Assembly: GCA_036679405.1 (NCBI GenBank)
Contig: JAVBVZ010000034.1
Location: 124,001 to 188,000, forward strand
Source: JAEYKI01 sp036679405
GTDB taxonomy: Bacteria > Bacillota > Clostridia > Christensenellales > Christensenellaceae
Reading direction: 5' to 3'
DNA: 64,000 nucleotides
Below the pieces are notes generated by a model. The model worked only from the letters and a program-made list of their open reading frames with translations, ran no database searches and was not told the origin of the DNA. Shown in pieces: positions 43,261 through 52,379 of the stretch. Every line of letters starts with the position of its first letter. The first letter of the stretch is position 1. Both the position numbers and the translations under genes were made by a program.

Positions 43261-44268
43261 TTACAGCCCACGGAGCGCCTGTTTGAAAAATATTTTTAAA
43301 TCTTTTGTAGATATAAGAATGGCAATGATGATGATGATGCCGATCACAATATCCTGATTATAGGATGCGACACCCAAAAGATTCAGAATGTTGGAGATCA
43401 CCGTCATCAGCATTACGCCGACGATCGTCCCCCACATGCTTCCCTTGCCGCCGGCCAGGCTGGCGCCCCCGATAACAATGGCCGCAATACTATTAAGTGC
43501 AGTATCCGCGCCCGCCGTGGGATGCCCCACATACAGCCTGCTCGCGGTAATGATTCCGCCCAGGGCGGCCAAAAGACTGCATATCATATACACAATCAAT
43601 ACGACCCTTGTTGTACGGACTCCCGAAAGCCTTGCGCCTTCAAAACTTCCCCCGATGCTGTATACATAACGCCCGAAAGGCAAAAACTTCAAAACGATCA
43701 TGGAAGCAGCGGTGATCACTACAAACATAATGAAAGGACCGGGGATCCCTCCGTAATTTCCGTTTCCGAGAAAATCAATAACCGGGCTTACCACCTGCGT
43801 AAACTCTACCGGGATCCCCTGGCAGATCAGAAGCGCGAGCCCGTTGGTAATGGACACGGTTGCAAGCGTCATGATAAAAGGCTGTATCCCAAAGAAAAGA
43901 ACCCCGAACCCGTTAATGAATCCTACCACCAAACCCGTAATCAGCGCCGCGATAATGGCAACGCCCACCCCATATCCGTTTTTTGCCAGCATGGAAAAAA
44001 CAATACCGCTCAAAGCAAGCATGCCGCCCGCGGACAAGTCGATCCCGCCGGTCAGCACCACAAACATCATACCGACCGAAACGATGCCGATAATGGAAAT
44101 CTGTCTTGCGACATTCATAATATTTTGCAAATAGAAAAATTGCGGAACAAAGATAATCGTAGCAACAAGGCAAATGATGAACAAAGCCAAAATAATAATG
44201 TTGTTCCGTACAAATTTTACAAAAGGATTGTAGTTTTTGTCCATCATTCGGATTCTGTTTGGATCCAT
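43261..44268 (-). CDS. Sugar ABC transporter permease (RbsC family)
   Basis: This 335-residue permease has about nine hydrophobic segments and the family segment A-I-V-I-G-G-A-S-L-A-G-G-K-G near residue 271. It has its own promoter (44331-44360) and AGGAGAAAGGA before ATG, so it and the binding protein at 42191 form a two-gene transcript. A partner ATPase must come from elsewhere. Confidence 0.92.
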   Translation of the reverse strand: MDPNRIRMMDKNYNPFVKFVRNNIIILALFIICLVATIIFVPQFFYLQNIMNVARQISIIGIVSVGMMFVVLTGGIDLSAGGMLALSGIVFSMLAKNGYGVGVAIIAALITGLVVGFINGFGVLFFGIQPFIMTLATVSITNGLALLICQGIPVEFTQVVSPVIDFLGNGNYGGIPGPFIMFVVITAASMIVLKFLPFGRYVYSIGGSFEGARLSGVRTTRVVLIVYMICSLLAALGGIITASRLYVGHPTAGADTALNSIAAIVIGGASLAGGKGSMWGTIVGVMLMTVISNILNLLGVASYNQDIVIGIIIIIAILISTKDLKIFFKQALRGL

Positions 44269-44330
44269 TTCCTTTCTCCTGACGCCGATCGCCCTCCATT
44301 CTCTGCTATGAAAGACAATCCTTAAAGAAA

Positions 44331-44360
44331 ATAATAGCAGATTTTACTATGGGTATGCAA
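44331..44360 (-). promoter_or_regulatory. Promoter of the 43261/42191 transporter genes
   Basis: On the minus strand TTGCAT (44355-44360) and TATTAT (44331-44336) are spaced by 18 bases, about 60 bases before the permease start. Confidence 0.5.
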
Positions 44361-44477
44361 CCATTCATTTCATTTTTATAAAAAATCATGTATACTTTGC
44401 CGCTCTTCTTTTTACGGATGATGACACTCAAAACCAAGGAAAGTTGCTTTTTAAAGACCGCATTGTATGGAAAGCGC

Positions 44478-44504
44478 GCGGGGCCCGCCGCAGCCGGCCC
44501 CCGC
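44478..44504 (-). terminator. GC-rich stem-loop after the M24 peptidase gene
   Basis: GCGGGG (44478-44483) pairs with CCCCGC (44499-44504) around a further GC-rich partly paired interior. It follows the peptidase stop by about 10 bases. No T-run is visible, so termination strength is uncertain. Confidence 0.45.
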
Positions 44505-44514
44505 ACATGCTTTT

Positions 44515-45747
44515 TCAGTCTTTAAAGCTGATCCTCGGGAAATTTGTGAGCGGTTCCATTCCGTCTTTGTGTATCACAATGGGATCTTCCGTCCGAACGC
44601 CGATCAGGCTTTCATCAATTGCGCTCAGTTCATACGCAAATGTCTGGCCTTCCACCAGGATATCGCTTGAATCCGGCCCGATCAAAGGCATCTCTTCTTC
44701 AGGGTCCATCCCCGTCCCATGCGGCCCAAGCCGGCCTTCGCTGGGCGATACCAGGTACTCCGTTATATTTTCTTTTGCCGCAGCCTCCCGGATCACCGCA
44801 TCCGCTTCGCTTCCGGTCATTCCGGCGCAAATGTTCACAAGCCCGGTTTCAAATACCCTGTTCAATTTTTCAAGAAGCTTGATATGTGATTTTGGCGCGT
44901 CGCCGTAAACAATCGTACGCGCGGAATCCGAACAATATCCGTTGATCCTGCATCCGTGATCCATCATCACCATATTGCCTTTTAGAATCGGCTTGTCGGT
45001 GGGACGTTTAAACAGGGAAAGAAGATTGTCGCCGGTTTGCACCATAATGTCAAACGCAATACCGTGCGCACCCGAAGCAAACATAGCAGAATAAACAAGG
45101 CTTTGCGCTTCTTTTTCCGTAATGCCTTCATCCATCACATCGTAAAGCATCTGCGCTCCGATATCGGCCACGCGGCCGGCACGGCGCATTGTGCGCAGTT
45201 CTTTTTCCGTTTTGATCGACTTAAAATATTCAATGATTGTACTTTGCACGATCTCCGTATCCGGGATTCCTTTTTTGATTTCCATGTACGTCTCCAGATC
45301 GCAGAAAGTGTACCCGCAAAGCCCTACTTTCTTCAAAGGTTTTTTTGCGGTATATTCTTTTAGGAACTTGCTCAGTTCTCCGCGGATCTCCCGGATGTCG
45401 TCTCCCAGATACTTCATGGCAGACTCTTCATGTGCAGCGCGGATCTGGCTGTCCGGCAAAAAGAATACGGGGTCACAGTCCGGCGCAATAAAAACAATCT
45501 CGGGCTGCGGATAGATCCCGTCTATCGTGCGGTAATCCACCAGCCAGCGGATATTGCTCATACGGTAACAGTCGCCGAAGACCAAAAGTCCGTCCAGGCC
45601 TTCTTCCGCAATTTTTTTCTTGGTCCTCTCGGTGCGTTCCCTGTAATCCGCGCCCGTGATCTCTTCGCCAAAGCCGTCCCATATGCTTTCATTGATCAGC
45701 GTATCGAACTTCTGAGGAAGCATTTCTCTTGTCTTTTTTGAAATCAT
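44515..45747 (-). CDS. M24-family metallopeptidase (Xaa-Pro dipeptidase/aminopeptidase-like)
   Basis: This 410-residue pita-bread-fold enzyme has a creatinase-like N-terminal domain (about 1-165) and an M24 catalytic domain. The five metal ligands of aminopeptidase P-type enzymes are visible: D (M-M-D-H-G), D (C-S-D-S-A-R), H (G-P-H-G-T-G), E (A-Y-E-L-S) and E (R-T-E-D-P). Creatinases lack these ligands, so a dinuclear-metal hydrolase of Xaa-Pro or related amide bonds is likely. It sits between a binding-protein gene and a permease gene of sugar-type ABC systems, suggesting the imported ligand contains a cleavable amide or peptide. That link is inference. Confidence 0.87.
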   Translation of the reverse strand: MISKKTREMLPQKFDTLINESIWDGFGEEITGADYRERTERTKKKIAEEGLDGLLVFGDCYRMSNIRWLVDYRTIDGIYPQPEIVFIAPDCDPVFFLPDSQIRAAHEESAMKYLGDDIREIRGELSKFLKEYTAKKPLKKVGLCGYTFCDLETYMEIKKGIPDTEIVQSTIIEYFKSIKTEKELRTMRRAGRVADIGAQMLYDVMDEGITEKEAQSLVYSAMFASGAHGIAFDIMVQTGDNLLSLFKRPTDKPILKGNMVMMDHGCRINGYCSDSARTIVYGDAPKSHIKLLEKLNRVFETGLVNICAGMTGSEADAVIREAAAKENITEYLVSPSEGRLGPHGTGMDPEEEMPLIGPDSSDILVEGQTFAYELSAIDESLIGVRTEDPIVIHKDGMEPLTNFPRISFKD

Positions 45748-45772
45748 CTTTAAACCTCCAGTAATTTTATAT

Positions 45773-45811
45773 TTTCCGCCCGCAGCCTTAAGGCGCAGCC
45801 GCAGGCGGAAA
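45773..45811 (-). promoter_or_regulatory. Intercistronic stem-loop after a binding-protein gene
   Basis: TTTCCGCC (45773-45780) pairs with GGCGGAAA (45804-45811), with further imperfect pairing inside. It lies between the binding-protein stop and the peptidase start. Confidence 0.5.
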
Positions 45812-45855
45812 TTGTTTGCTTCTCTTTTTATAAATATGTTGTTTTGATCGGTTTT

Positions 45856-47022
45856 TTAATTGTAATTCTCTTCTGTCGCAAGTGCCCAATCCACATAAGC
45901 CTCCGGAACGGACACGTTATCCTTGTCTACCAGAATGGTGGGCACGTTGATGACTTTATCCAGGCTATAGCCCAGCAGTTCGTGCATGAAGATCGCTTTG
46001 ATAGATTCTCTCCCCTGATCCACGCTGCCTACATCCACGGTAGCCGTGAGTCCTTCCGAGCGGATCTGTTCAAACCCGGACTTAAGGCCGTCCGCGCCTA
46101 CCACAATGATGCCGTCGGTTCCGTCCCAAAGCTTCAGCCCTCTGGCTTCCACCGCCTGTACGGCGCCTTGCGCCATTTCTTCATTCTCGCCGTAGATAAA
46201 GTTTACATCCGGATTGGCCTGCAACAGATTTTCAGCCGCTTCCATGCCGGCATCCCTTACATATTCACCGCGCTGTTCTCCCACAACTTCCAGGCCGGGG
46301 TACTGGTCGATGGCTTCCATAAAGCCGTTTCTCCTGGATGTTGTCCAGTGGCCGTCGTTACCTGAAATAAAGAGGATCTTCCCTTCGCCGTTCAGTTTTT
46401 CCGCCGCATATTCACCAACCAGATATCCGGACTGGCGCGCGTTATCGTACCCGATGATCGAAGTCGCGTTGATCGAATCCGCATCCCACAGCTCGGCGGG
46501 CATATTGAAAAGGTAAATTGCAGTTCCCGCATTCATTGCTTTTTCATAAACCGCATTCATGGAATCAAAGTCGCCGGCCGTGCAAACCAGGATCGCGTCG
46601 AATTCTTTGGTCACCCAATTCTCAATGGTCGCCACCTGGGACTCAACCGCATCATGTTCGCTCGGCGCTACAAACTCGAATTCGAAGTTTACGCCGAAAC
46701 GGTCGTGCAGTTCATCCATCATTGTATATGCGCCATGCATGATGATGTCATAAAATTCGGATGCCGCCGGAGGCGTAAAGCCTATTTTAAGGGTTGTTCC
46801 CTCTACCTTTTCGCGTACGGCAGCCTCCCAGGCAGCGTCTCCCCACTGCCAGCCGGACGAAGTGCTGACCTGCACGGTATCGCCGCCGTCACCCGCAGTG
46901 TTGCCTTCAGCCGTATCGCCCGACTGCGTGGTCGAATTGCCGCATCCTGTCAGCGCAACGGCCGACAGCATCACGACGCATATTGCGACCGCTAAAACTA
47001 CTTTGAATTTTGATCTTTTCAT
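45856..47022 (-). CDS. Sugar ABC transporter substrate-binding lipoprotein
   Basis: This 388-residue lipoprotein has a signal peptide with lipobox L-T-G-C near residue 27, a Gly/Thr/Asp-rich linker to about residue 55, then a type 1 binding fold (L-K-I-G-F-T-P-P, F-D-A-I-L-V-C-T-A, L-F-I-S-G-N-D-G-H-W, F-I-Y-G-E-N-E-E-M-A-Q-G). It completes an importer with two permeases (47076, 48083) and the ATPase at 49048. The M24 peptidase gene follows in the same direction after a stem-loop. Confidence 0.92.
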   Translation of the reverse strand: MKRSKFKVVLAVAICVVMLSAVALTGCGNSTTQSGDTAEGNTAGDGGDTVQVSTSSGWQWGDAAWEAAVREKVEGTTLKIGFTPPAASEFYDIIMHGAYTMMDELHDRFGVNFEFEFVAPSEHDAVESQVATIENWVTKEFDAILVCTAGDFDSMNAVYEKAMNAGTAIYLFNMPAELWDADSINATSIIGYDNARQSGYLVGEYAAEKLNGEGKILFISGNDGHWTTSRRNGFMEAIDQYPGLEVVGEQRGEYVRDAGMEAAENLLQANPDVNFIYGENEEMAQGAVQAVEARGLKLWDGTDGIIVVGADGLKSGFEQIRSEGLTATVDVGSVDQGRESIKAIFMHELLGYSLDKVINVPTILVDKDNVSVPEAYVDWALATEENYN

Positions 47023-47075
47023 GTTTTCCTCCTATGGATTATTATTTTTTATTGCGCCAAAAGCGGCGCAAATAT

Positions 47076-48050
47076 CTATTCCTCTTTTCTGTGGCTGATG
47101 AATTCTACGCCCACTACAATCAGGATCACCATTCCCTTGATAATGGATTCCCAGTCCGGGTCAATGTTCAAAAGATTAAGCGAATTGCTGATTAAATACA
47201 AAATAAACGCGCCCAGCACCGTACCGATCAGCGTTCCTTTTCCTCCCGAAAGGCTGGTTCCGCCAATGATCGCCGCGGCAATCGCATCCAATTCATAGCC
47301 GGTCCCCATCTCCGGATGCACCGTCTCCAGCCTGGATGCAAGAACAATGCCCGCAATCGCCGCCATCAGGCCGGACAGCGCGTATACCTTAATAAGCAGT
47401 TTGTGGACCGCAATTCCCGAAATACGCACCGCCTCTTCATTGCTCCCGTATGCCAGCACATGACGCCCAAACGTTGTTTTCCGGTACACGAACTGCAAAA
47501 TGATAAACGCAATCACGGCAATGATGATGGGAAACTGCAGGCCAAAAAGCGTTCCCTGGCCCAGGTATTCAAAATGCCCCACCATGTAATTACGGAAAGG
47601 GATGGAATTGGTCCAGACATACAGCACGCCCCGGCCGATACTCATGGTAGCCAGCGTTGCAATAAAAGGCGTTATTTTCAGTTTGGTAATCATGAGGCCG
47701 TTGCCCACGCCTACAAAGGTTCCCATCAAAAGTCCCGCAATGATCGCCGGCACAATATTCATATCCATGCTCAGCAAAAAAGCCGTGGTGCCGCCCGAAA
47801 GGCCCAGAATAGAACCAACTGACAGGTCGATCCCGCCGGTTGAGAGCACAAAGGTCATCCCAAACCCCAAAAGCATAATAAAAACGGATTGTCTGAAGAC
47901 ATTGGTGAGATTTGTGGCCGAGAGAAAACTGTCGGACAGGATGGACATCAGAACCATGAATACTGCAATGAATATAACAAGGCCAAGCAGCTGGCGGTTG
48001 ACTTTCCGGTTGGTTTTGGATGCACTGAGCACCACTTCATTGTTTTTCAC
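47076..48050 (-). CDS. Sugar ABC transporter permease (RbsC family), second subunit
   Basis: This 324-residue permease has about nine membrane segments and the segment A-A-I-I-G-G-T-S-L-S-G-G-K-G near residue 260. It is a paralogue of the gene just upstream (48083). The two probably form a heterodimeric channel with one shared ATPase, as in LsrC/LsrD or YtfT/YjfF, unlike the single-permease systems elsewhere in the window. Confidence 0.93.
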   Translation of the reverse strand: MKNNEVVLSASKTNRKVNRQLLGLVIFIAVFMVLMSILSDSFLSATNLTNVFRQSVFIMLLGFGMTFVLSTGGIDLSVGSILGLSGGTTAFLLSMDMNIVPAIIAGLLMGTFVGVGNGLMITKLKITPFIATLATMSIGRGVLYVWTNSIPFRNYMVGHFEYLGQGTLFGLQFPIIIAVIAFIILQFVYRKTTFGRHVLAYGSNEEAVRISGIAVHKLLIKVYALSGLMAAIAGIVLASRLETVHPEMGTGYELDAIAAAIIGGTSLSGGKGTLIGTVLGAFILYLISNSLNLLNIDPDWESIIKGMVILIVVGVEFISHRKEE

Positions 48051-48082
48051 TGTATTTCCTCCTTATAAACAATCGTCACGCG

Positions 48083-49048
48083 TCAGACCCGTTCGCTTTT
48101 CAGCGATGCAAATCTCTCAAAGCCCACGGCAACCACTATGATTGCGCCCACAATGATCTGGCGGTAAAACTGGTTGACGGACAAAAGGTCAAGACCGTTT
48201 GAAATCATCCCCAGTATGACCGCGCCCACGATTGCGCCAATGATACTGCCTTTGCCTCCGGCCATGCTTGTTCCGCCGATCACGGCTGCCGCGATCGCAT
48301 CCATTTCATAGCCCGCACCCATCTCGGAAGGCACCGACGTGAGACGTGCCGCCAGTAAAACGCCGGATAAGCCGGCCAAAAGCCCGGACAGCATATATAC
48401 GGACAACGTTATCTTGTTGCATGAAACACCGGACAGAAAAGACGCTTCCCTGTTTGAACCGATTGAAACCGTATAGCGCCCGAAACTGGTATACTTGAAC
48501 AGCAGCAGCAATATTACAAAAACGATCATCGTTATCACTACCGGGATAGGCAGCCCAAGCCAGTAGCCCTGCGCAAGATAAGCAAAGTCATCCACCGCAA
48601 ATCCGCTGATCGCTCCGTTTGTTGTACTCAGCAGGACAATTCCTCTCGCAATGCTGGACATGGCAAACGTCACCAGGAAGGGAGCGATTTTCAGCCGGGT
48701 GATGATAAGGCCGTTCAGGGCGCCGAGCCCTGTGCCGGTCGCAAGTCCGGCCAGAATACCGACGGCAATGTCCCCGCCGCCCGCAATGCACATGCCGGTC
48801 ACCGCGCCGGACAGGCCCAGCACCGACCCCACCGACAGGTCTATTCCGCCTATGGTCAGTACAAACATCATGCCGAAGCCCACCAGCATTACAAACACGG
48901 ATTGCAGCAGCATGTTTTGAATGTTTTCCCATTTCAGAAAATACGGTGATGCCACCGAAAGAAAGATGAACAGTGCGGCCAGTGCGACCAGTATGGGCAG
49001 TTCCTCAAGCTTTCTCGTATGCTTTTTCAGCGTTTTTGTTTTTTCCAT
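48083..49048 (-). CDS. Sugar ABC transporter permease (RbsC family), first subunit
   Basis: This 321-residue permease has about nine membrane segments and the segment A-A-V-I-G-G-T-S-M-A-G-G-K-G near residue 236. Its start overlaps the ATPase stop as TAATG, so translation is coupled. A paralogous permease gene follows after 32 bases. Confidence 0.93.
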   Translation of the reverse strand: MEKTKTLKKHTRKLEELPILVALAALFIFLSVASPYFLKWENIQNMLLQSVFVMLVGFGMMFVLTIGGIDLSVGSVLGLSGAVTGMCIAGGGDIAVGILAGLATGTGLGALNGLIITRLKIAPFLVTFAMSSIARGIVLLSTTNGAISGFAVDDFAYLAQGYWLGLPIPVVITMIVFVILLLLFKYTSFGRYTVSIGSNREASFLSGVSCNKITLSVYMLSGLLAGLSGVLLAARLTSVPSEMGAGYEMDAIAAAVIGGTSMAGGKGSIIGAIVGAVILGMISNGLDLLSVNQFYRQIIVGAIIVVAVGFERFASLKSERV

Positions 49049-50574
49049 TATTCATGACCTCCCGAAGCGTATAAAGTGATATTTTCTTCCGTAGCTTCCT
49101 CCTGCCTGAACTCGTGAACAAACCGGCCCTGATGCATCACATAAATGCGGTCGGCCAACCCCATCAATTCGGGAAGTTCGGACGAAATCAGCAATATCCC
49201 CCCGCCTTCCCGAACAAATTCGGCAATCAGGCTATATATCTCATGCTTCGCGCCAATATCAATCCCCTGCGTAGGCTCATCAAATATCAGCAGTTTAGGC
49301 TGTGTAAACAGCCATTTTGCCAGAATAACTTTCTGCTGGTTCCCTCCGCTTAAAGACTTTACCTTCTGATAAACGGAAGGCGTTTTAACGCCCAGTTTCT
49401 GAACGTAGCGCTCGGCCGTTTCTTTTTCGTTTTTCTTTCTGAGTATGAATTTCCCGGCCAGCACTTCTTTCAGATTGGCCAATGTGATATTATCTTTCAC
49501 GCTCAAATCGACCACTGCGCCCTGCAGTTTTCTGTTTTCGGGCAGCATGCCGATCCCGGCTTGAATGGCGTTCTTGGGGGTGGATATCTTCACCGCCCGG
49601 CCTTCTACCCGTACGTTCCCCGAATCGATCATATCTGCGCCGACAATAGCCCGCACCAGCTCGGTACGCCCCGCACCGGCCAGCCCCGCAACTCCGACGA
49701 TCTCCCCTTTGTTTACATGAAGGCTGATATCCTCGATCACGCCCTTGCGGGTCAGATTTTCCACTCTGAGCACCTCATCGCCCAAAGGCACTTTTTCTTT
49801 TACAATGTAGTTGGTGATCGTCCGTCCGACCATCAGCGAAACCAAGTGGTCAATATTTGTATCCTGCGGCCCCACCACTGCCATGTTCTTGCCGTCTCGC
49901 ATTACACTGATGCGGTCCACCAGGCCGAACAGCTCGCGCAAATGATGCGTAATATAAATCACGGCTACGTTATGTTCTTTCAGCATATGTACAAAATCAA
50001 ACAAGACCTGCCGTTCATTTTCAGCCAGCGCAGCTGTCGGTTCATCCATGATTACCAAAGAAGACTGTATGGAAAGCGCCTTCACGATCTCAATTACGCG
50101 GTTCTTAAGCGCGCCGAGCTGGCTCACCGGCACCTTTACGTCTTCTACGCTTGGAAAAAATTTAGAATACAGCGCCTGCGTTTCTTCCAGCATCTTCTTT
50201 TCATCCAGCGTATGGATGGCTTTTCCCAAAACCGTTTTTGTGATCTCCCGGCCCAGATAAACGTTTTGCACGGCATTTAAGTGCGGCGCCAGGGAAGGCT
50301 CCTGAAAAATCGTGCTGATACCCAGTTCCTGGGCGTTTTTAGGATCTTTGATCTCGATCTCCTTGCCGTCCATAAGGATCTGCCCTTCGTCCGGATGATA
50401 CAGACCGGACAAAATTTTGATCAACGTAGATTTTCCAGCCCCGTTTTCGCCTACCAGTGCCAGAACCTCGCCTCTGTATACGTCCAAAGACACGTCGTTT
50501 AGCGCAACAACTCCGGGAAATTTTTTGGTAATGCCTTTCATACTGATAAATAATTTTTCATTTCCGTATGCCAT
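49048..50574 (-). CDS. Sugar ABC transporter ATP-binding protein (tandem ABC)
   Basis: This 508-residue protein has domain 1 with Walker A G-E-N-G-A-G-K-S-T near residue 43 and Walker B L-V-I-M-D-E-P-T-A-A, and domain 2 with the variant loop G-L-A-G-A-G-R-T-E, signature L-S-G-G-N-Q-Q-K and Walker B L-L-I-F-D-E-P-T-Q-G. ATG at 50574 has AAGGAG eight bases upstream; an earlier in-frame ATG at 50628 has none. A 14-bp palindrome (50598-50611) lies just before the start. It heads the ATPase-permease-permease-binding-protein operon. Confidence 0.93.
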   Translation of the reverse strand: MAYGNEKLFISMKGITKKFPGVVALNDVSLDVYRGEVLALVGENGAGKSTLIKILSGLYHPDEGQILMDGKEIEIKDPKNAQELGISTIFQEPSLAPHLNAVQNVYLGREITKTVLGKAIHTLDEKKMLEETQALYSKFFPSVEDVKVPVSQLGALKNRVIEIVKALSIQSSLVIMDEPTAALAENERQVLFDFVHMLKEHNVAVIYITHHLRELFGLVDRISVMRDGKNMAVVGPQDTNIDHLVSLMVGRTITNYIVKEKVPLGDEVLRVENLTRKGVIEDISLHVNKGEIVGVAGLAGAGRTELVRAIVGADMIDSGNVRVEGRAVKISTPKNAIQAGIGMLPENRKLQGAVVDLSVKDNITLANLKEVLAGKFILRKKNEKETAERYVQKLGVKTPSVYQKVKSLSGGNQQKVILAKWLFTQPKLLIFDEPTQGIDIGAKHEIYSLIAEFVREGGGILLISSELPELMGLADRIYVMHQGRFVHEFRQEEATEENITLYASGGHE

Positions 50575-50597
50575 CCAAGGTACTCCTTCCAAAGACA

Positions 50598-50611
50598 TTG
50601 GTTTAAACCAA
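50598..50611. promoter_or_regulatory. 14-bp palindrome upstream of the ATPase gene
   Basis: TTGGTTTAAACCAA is a perfect palindrome 23 bases before the start codon, in a good position for a repressor operator. The binding protein is unknown; no regulator gene is next to this operon start. Confidence 0.4.
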
Positions 50612-50750
50612 ACCTCAAAATAAAACAAAAATATTGCCTGTTCTTTGTAACACTTTACCCCCTCGCCCTTTTTACAACTAGGAATATTCTTGTGCGAAAA
50701 CTACAGATTCTTGCGTATGTCTTCAATCATTCCTTTTATTTTTTGCAAAC

Positions 50751-50780
50751 AAAAAACGCCCGATCCGCTCAGGCGTTTTT
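50751..50780 (-). terminator. Intrinsic terminator of the 50812-52269 ATPase gene
   Basis: On the minus strand AAAAACGCCT and the right half GGGCGTTTTTT form a hairpin ending in a T-run (50751-50756), 31 bases after the stop of the ATPase gene. It separates this ATPase from the next transporter operon. Confidence 0.75.
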
Positions 50781-50811
50781 GCAAATTCCCTGTTTAAACC
50801 GGGCTGCCGGC

Positions 50812-52269
50812 TCAGAACAGGGCCATATTTTCCAGTTCCCCGCCCGTCAGCTCCGACGTCAGATACCCTTTTTTCATGATCAATACGCGGTTGCAGATGC
50901 CCGCAAGCTCATCCATATCTTTGGATACAATAATGATGCCTTTACCGTTGCTGGCCAATTCCCGCAGCAGAACATATATTTCACTCCGCGAGACAATGTC
51001 TATCCCTTTTGTAGGTTCGTCCAGCAAAAAAATGTTTGCTTTGGCTACCAGCGAACGGCTGACCATCACTTTCTGCTGGTTGCCGCCGCTTAAAAACTTT
51101 GTTTTCTGCTTAATCGAATCCACCTTGATATTCAAATCGATCGTCTGATCGACCACCTCGCGCATTTCCTGTTTTAGATCAAGAAAAACGCCCATTCTCA
51201 AGTCGTTCAAAGCGGAAATCGTCATGTTTTCATCCACGCCCATTTCCATAAACAGTCCCGCTTCCAGGCGGTCTTCGTTCACATACCCGAATCCGTGGTT
51301 TATGGCATCCATGGGGCTTTTAAAGTCCACCTTTTTTCCTTTAAAATAAATAATGCCGGAATCCTTTGCAAGTTCCCCGTAAATCGTCCGGATCAACAAG
51401 GAACGGCCCGACCCCGTCAGCCCGGTAATGCCCAGGATCTCACCCGCGTGCAGGACCATGTTGACATTATGCAGATATGGCTCCACGTTTAAATCGCATA
51501 TTTTAAGCAATTCCTTGTCAAAATAATCCTGTTTTGGAGGATATAAAACCAAAGACTGGTTCCCGGAAATCATATAGCTTAACTGCTCGGTCGTAATCCC
51601 TTTCAGATCACAGGAAGCAACTTTTTTACCGTCCCGCAATATGGTCACCTTGTCACACAGAGCCAGGATCTCCTGTATGCTGTGCGAAATATAAACAATA
51701 GACGTCCCCCTCGCCTTCATTTCGTTCATAAAACGTATAAGGATCTTCTTTTCTTCATGCGCCAGATTGATCATCGGCTCGTCCAGTATCAGAATTTTTG
51801 GGTTGCAATAATATGCGCGGGCCACAGACACCATGTAGCGTTCGCTCATGCTCAAAGAGCGTATCTTCCTTTTGGGGTCGATCGCATAACCGATGGCTTC
51901 AAAAATTTCACCCGCCTGGCTGTACATTTTTTTATAGTTGACAAACACACCGCTTTTGGGTATCCTGTCCAAAAAAACCGCTTCCGCCACTGTAATAGAA
52001 GGCACCAGCATTTGCTCCTGAAAAATTGTGTAGATGCCGCTGTTAAGGGTTTCCCGCGGGTTTTCAACTTCAAAGCGCCTGTCCTCAAAAATGATTTCTC
52101 CACTGTCAAAAGGGATCGCCCCGGCCAGGATTTTTATTAAAGTCGACTTTCCGGCGCCATTGAGACCCACCAGCGCATGGATTTCCGCCTCATCAAGATC
52201 AAAATCTACATTCTTTAAGACCCGGTTGCCCGAGAAAGACTTATTGATATTTCTCATACTTAAAAACAT
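50812..52269 (-). CDS. Sugar ABC transporter ATP-binding protein, monocistronic
   Basis: This 485-residue tandem ABC protein has Walker A G-L-N-G-A-G-K-S-T near residue 37 and Walker B I-L-I-L-D-E-P-M-I-N in domain 1, where M-I-N replaces the usual T-S-A. Domain 2 has the loop G-L-T-G-S-G-R-S-L, signature L-S-G-G-N-Q-Q-K and Walker B I-F-L-L-D-E-P-T-K-G. It is transcribed divergently from the AraC regulator and followed by its own terminator, with no permease or binding-protein gene attached. The permease/binding-protein pair at 42191-44268 lacks an ATPase and is a natural partner, but this is inference. Confidence 0.9.
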   Translation of the reverse strand: MFLSMRNINKSFSGNRVLKNVDFDLDEAEIHALVGLNGAGKSTLIKILAGAIPFDSGEIIFEDRRFEVENPRETLNSGIYTIFQEQMLVPSITVAEAVFLDRIPKSGVFVNYKKMYSQAGEIFEAIGYAIDPKRKIRSLSMSERYMVSVARAYYCNPKILILDEPMINLAHEEKKILIRFMNEMKARGTSIVYISHSIQEILALCDKVTILRDGKKVASCDLKGITTEQLSYMISGNQSLVLYPPKQDYFDKELLKICDLNVEPYLHNVNMVLHAGEILGITGLTGSGRSLLIRTIYGELAKDSGIIYFKGKKVDFKSPMDAINHGFGYVNEDRLEAGLFMEMGVDENMTISALNDLRMGVFLDLKQEMREVVDQTIDLNIKVDSIKQKTKFLSGGNQQKVMVSRSLVAKANIFLLDEPTKGIDIVSRSEIYVLLRELASNGKGIIIVSKDMDELAGICNRVLIMKKGYLTSELTGGELENMALF

Positions 52270-52333
52270 GGGCCTAAACCTACTTTCCTGTAATCAGTTT
52301 ATAAGAATCCCTGTCCGGCATACATTAACAAAC

Positions 52334-52369
52334 TTGCGAAAAACAATCTCATTATTGCGGAAAAACAAT
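52334..52369. promoter_or_regulatory. Tandem direct-repeat operator for the AraC-family regulator
   Basis: TTGCG-AAAAACAAT (52334-52347) and TTGCGGAAAAACAAT (52355-52369) are direct repeats starting 21 bases apart, i.e. on the same face of the helix. AraC-family proteins typically bind such tandem sites. It lies between the divergent ATPase and araC-type genes. Confidence 0.6.
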
Positions 52370-52379
52370 TTCAACTTGA

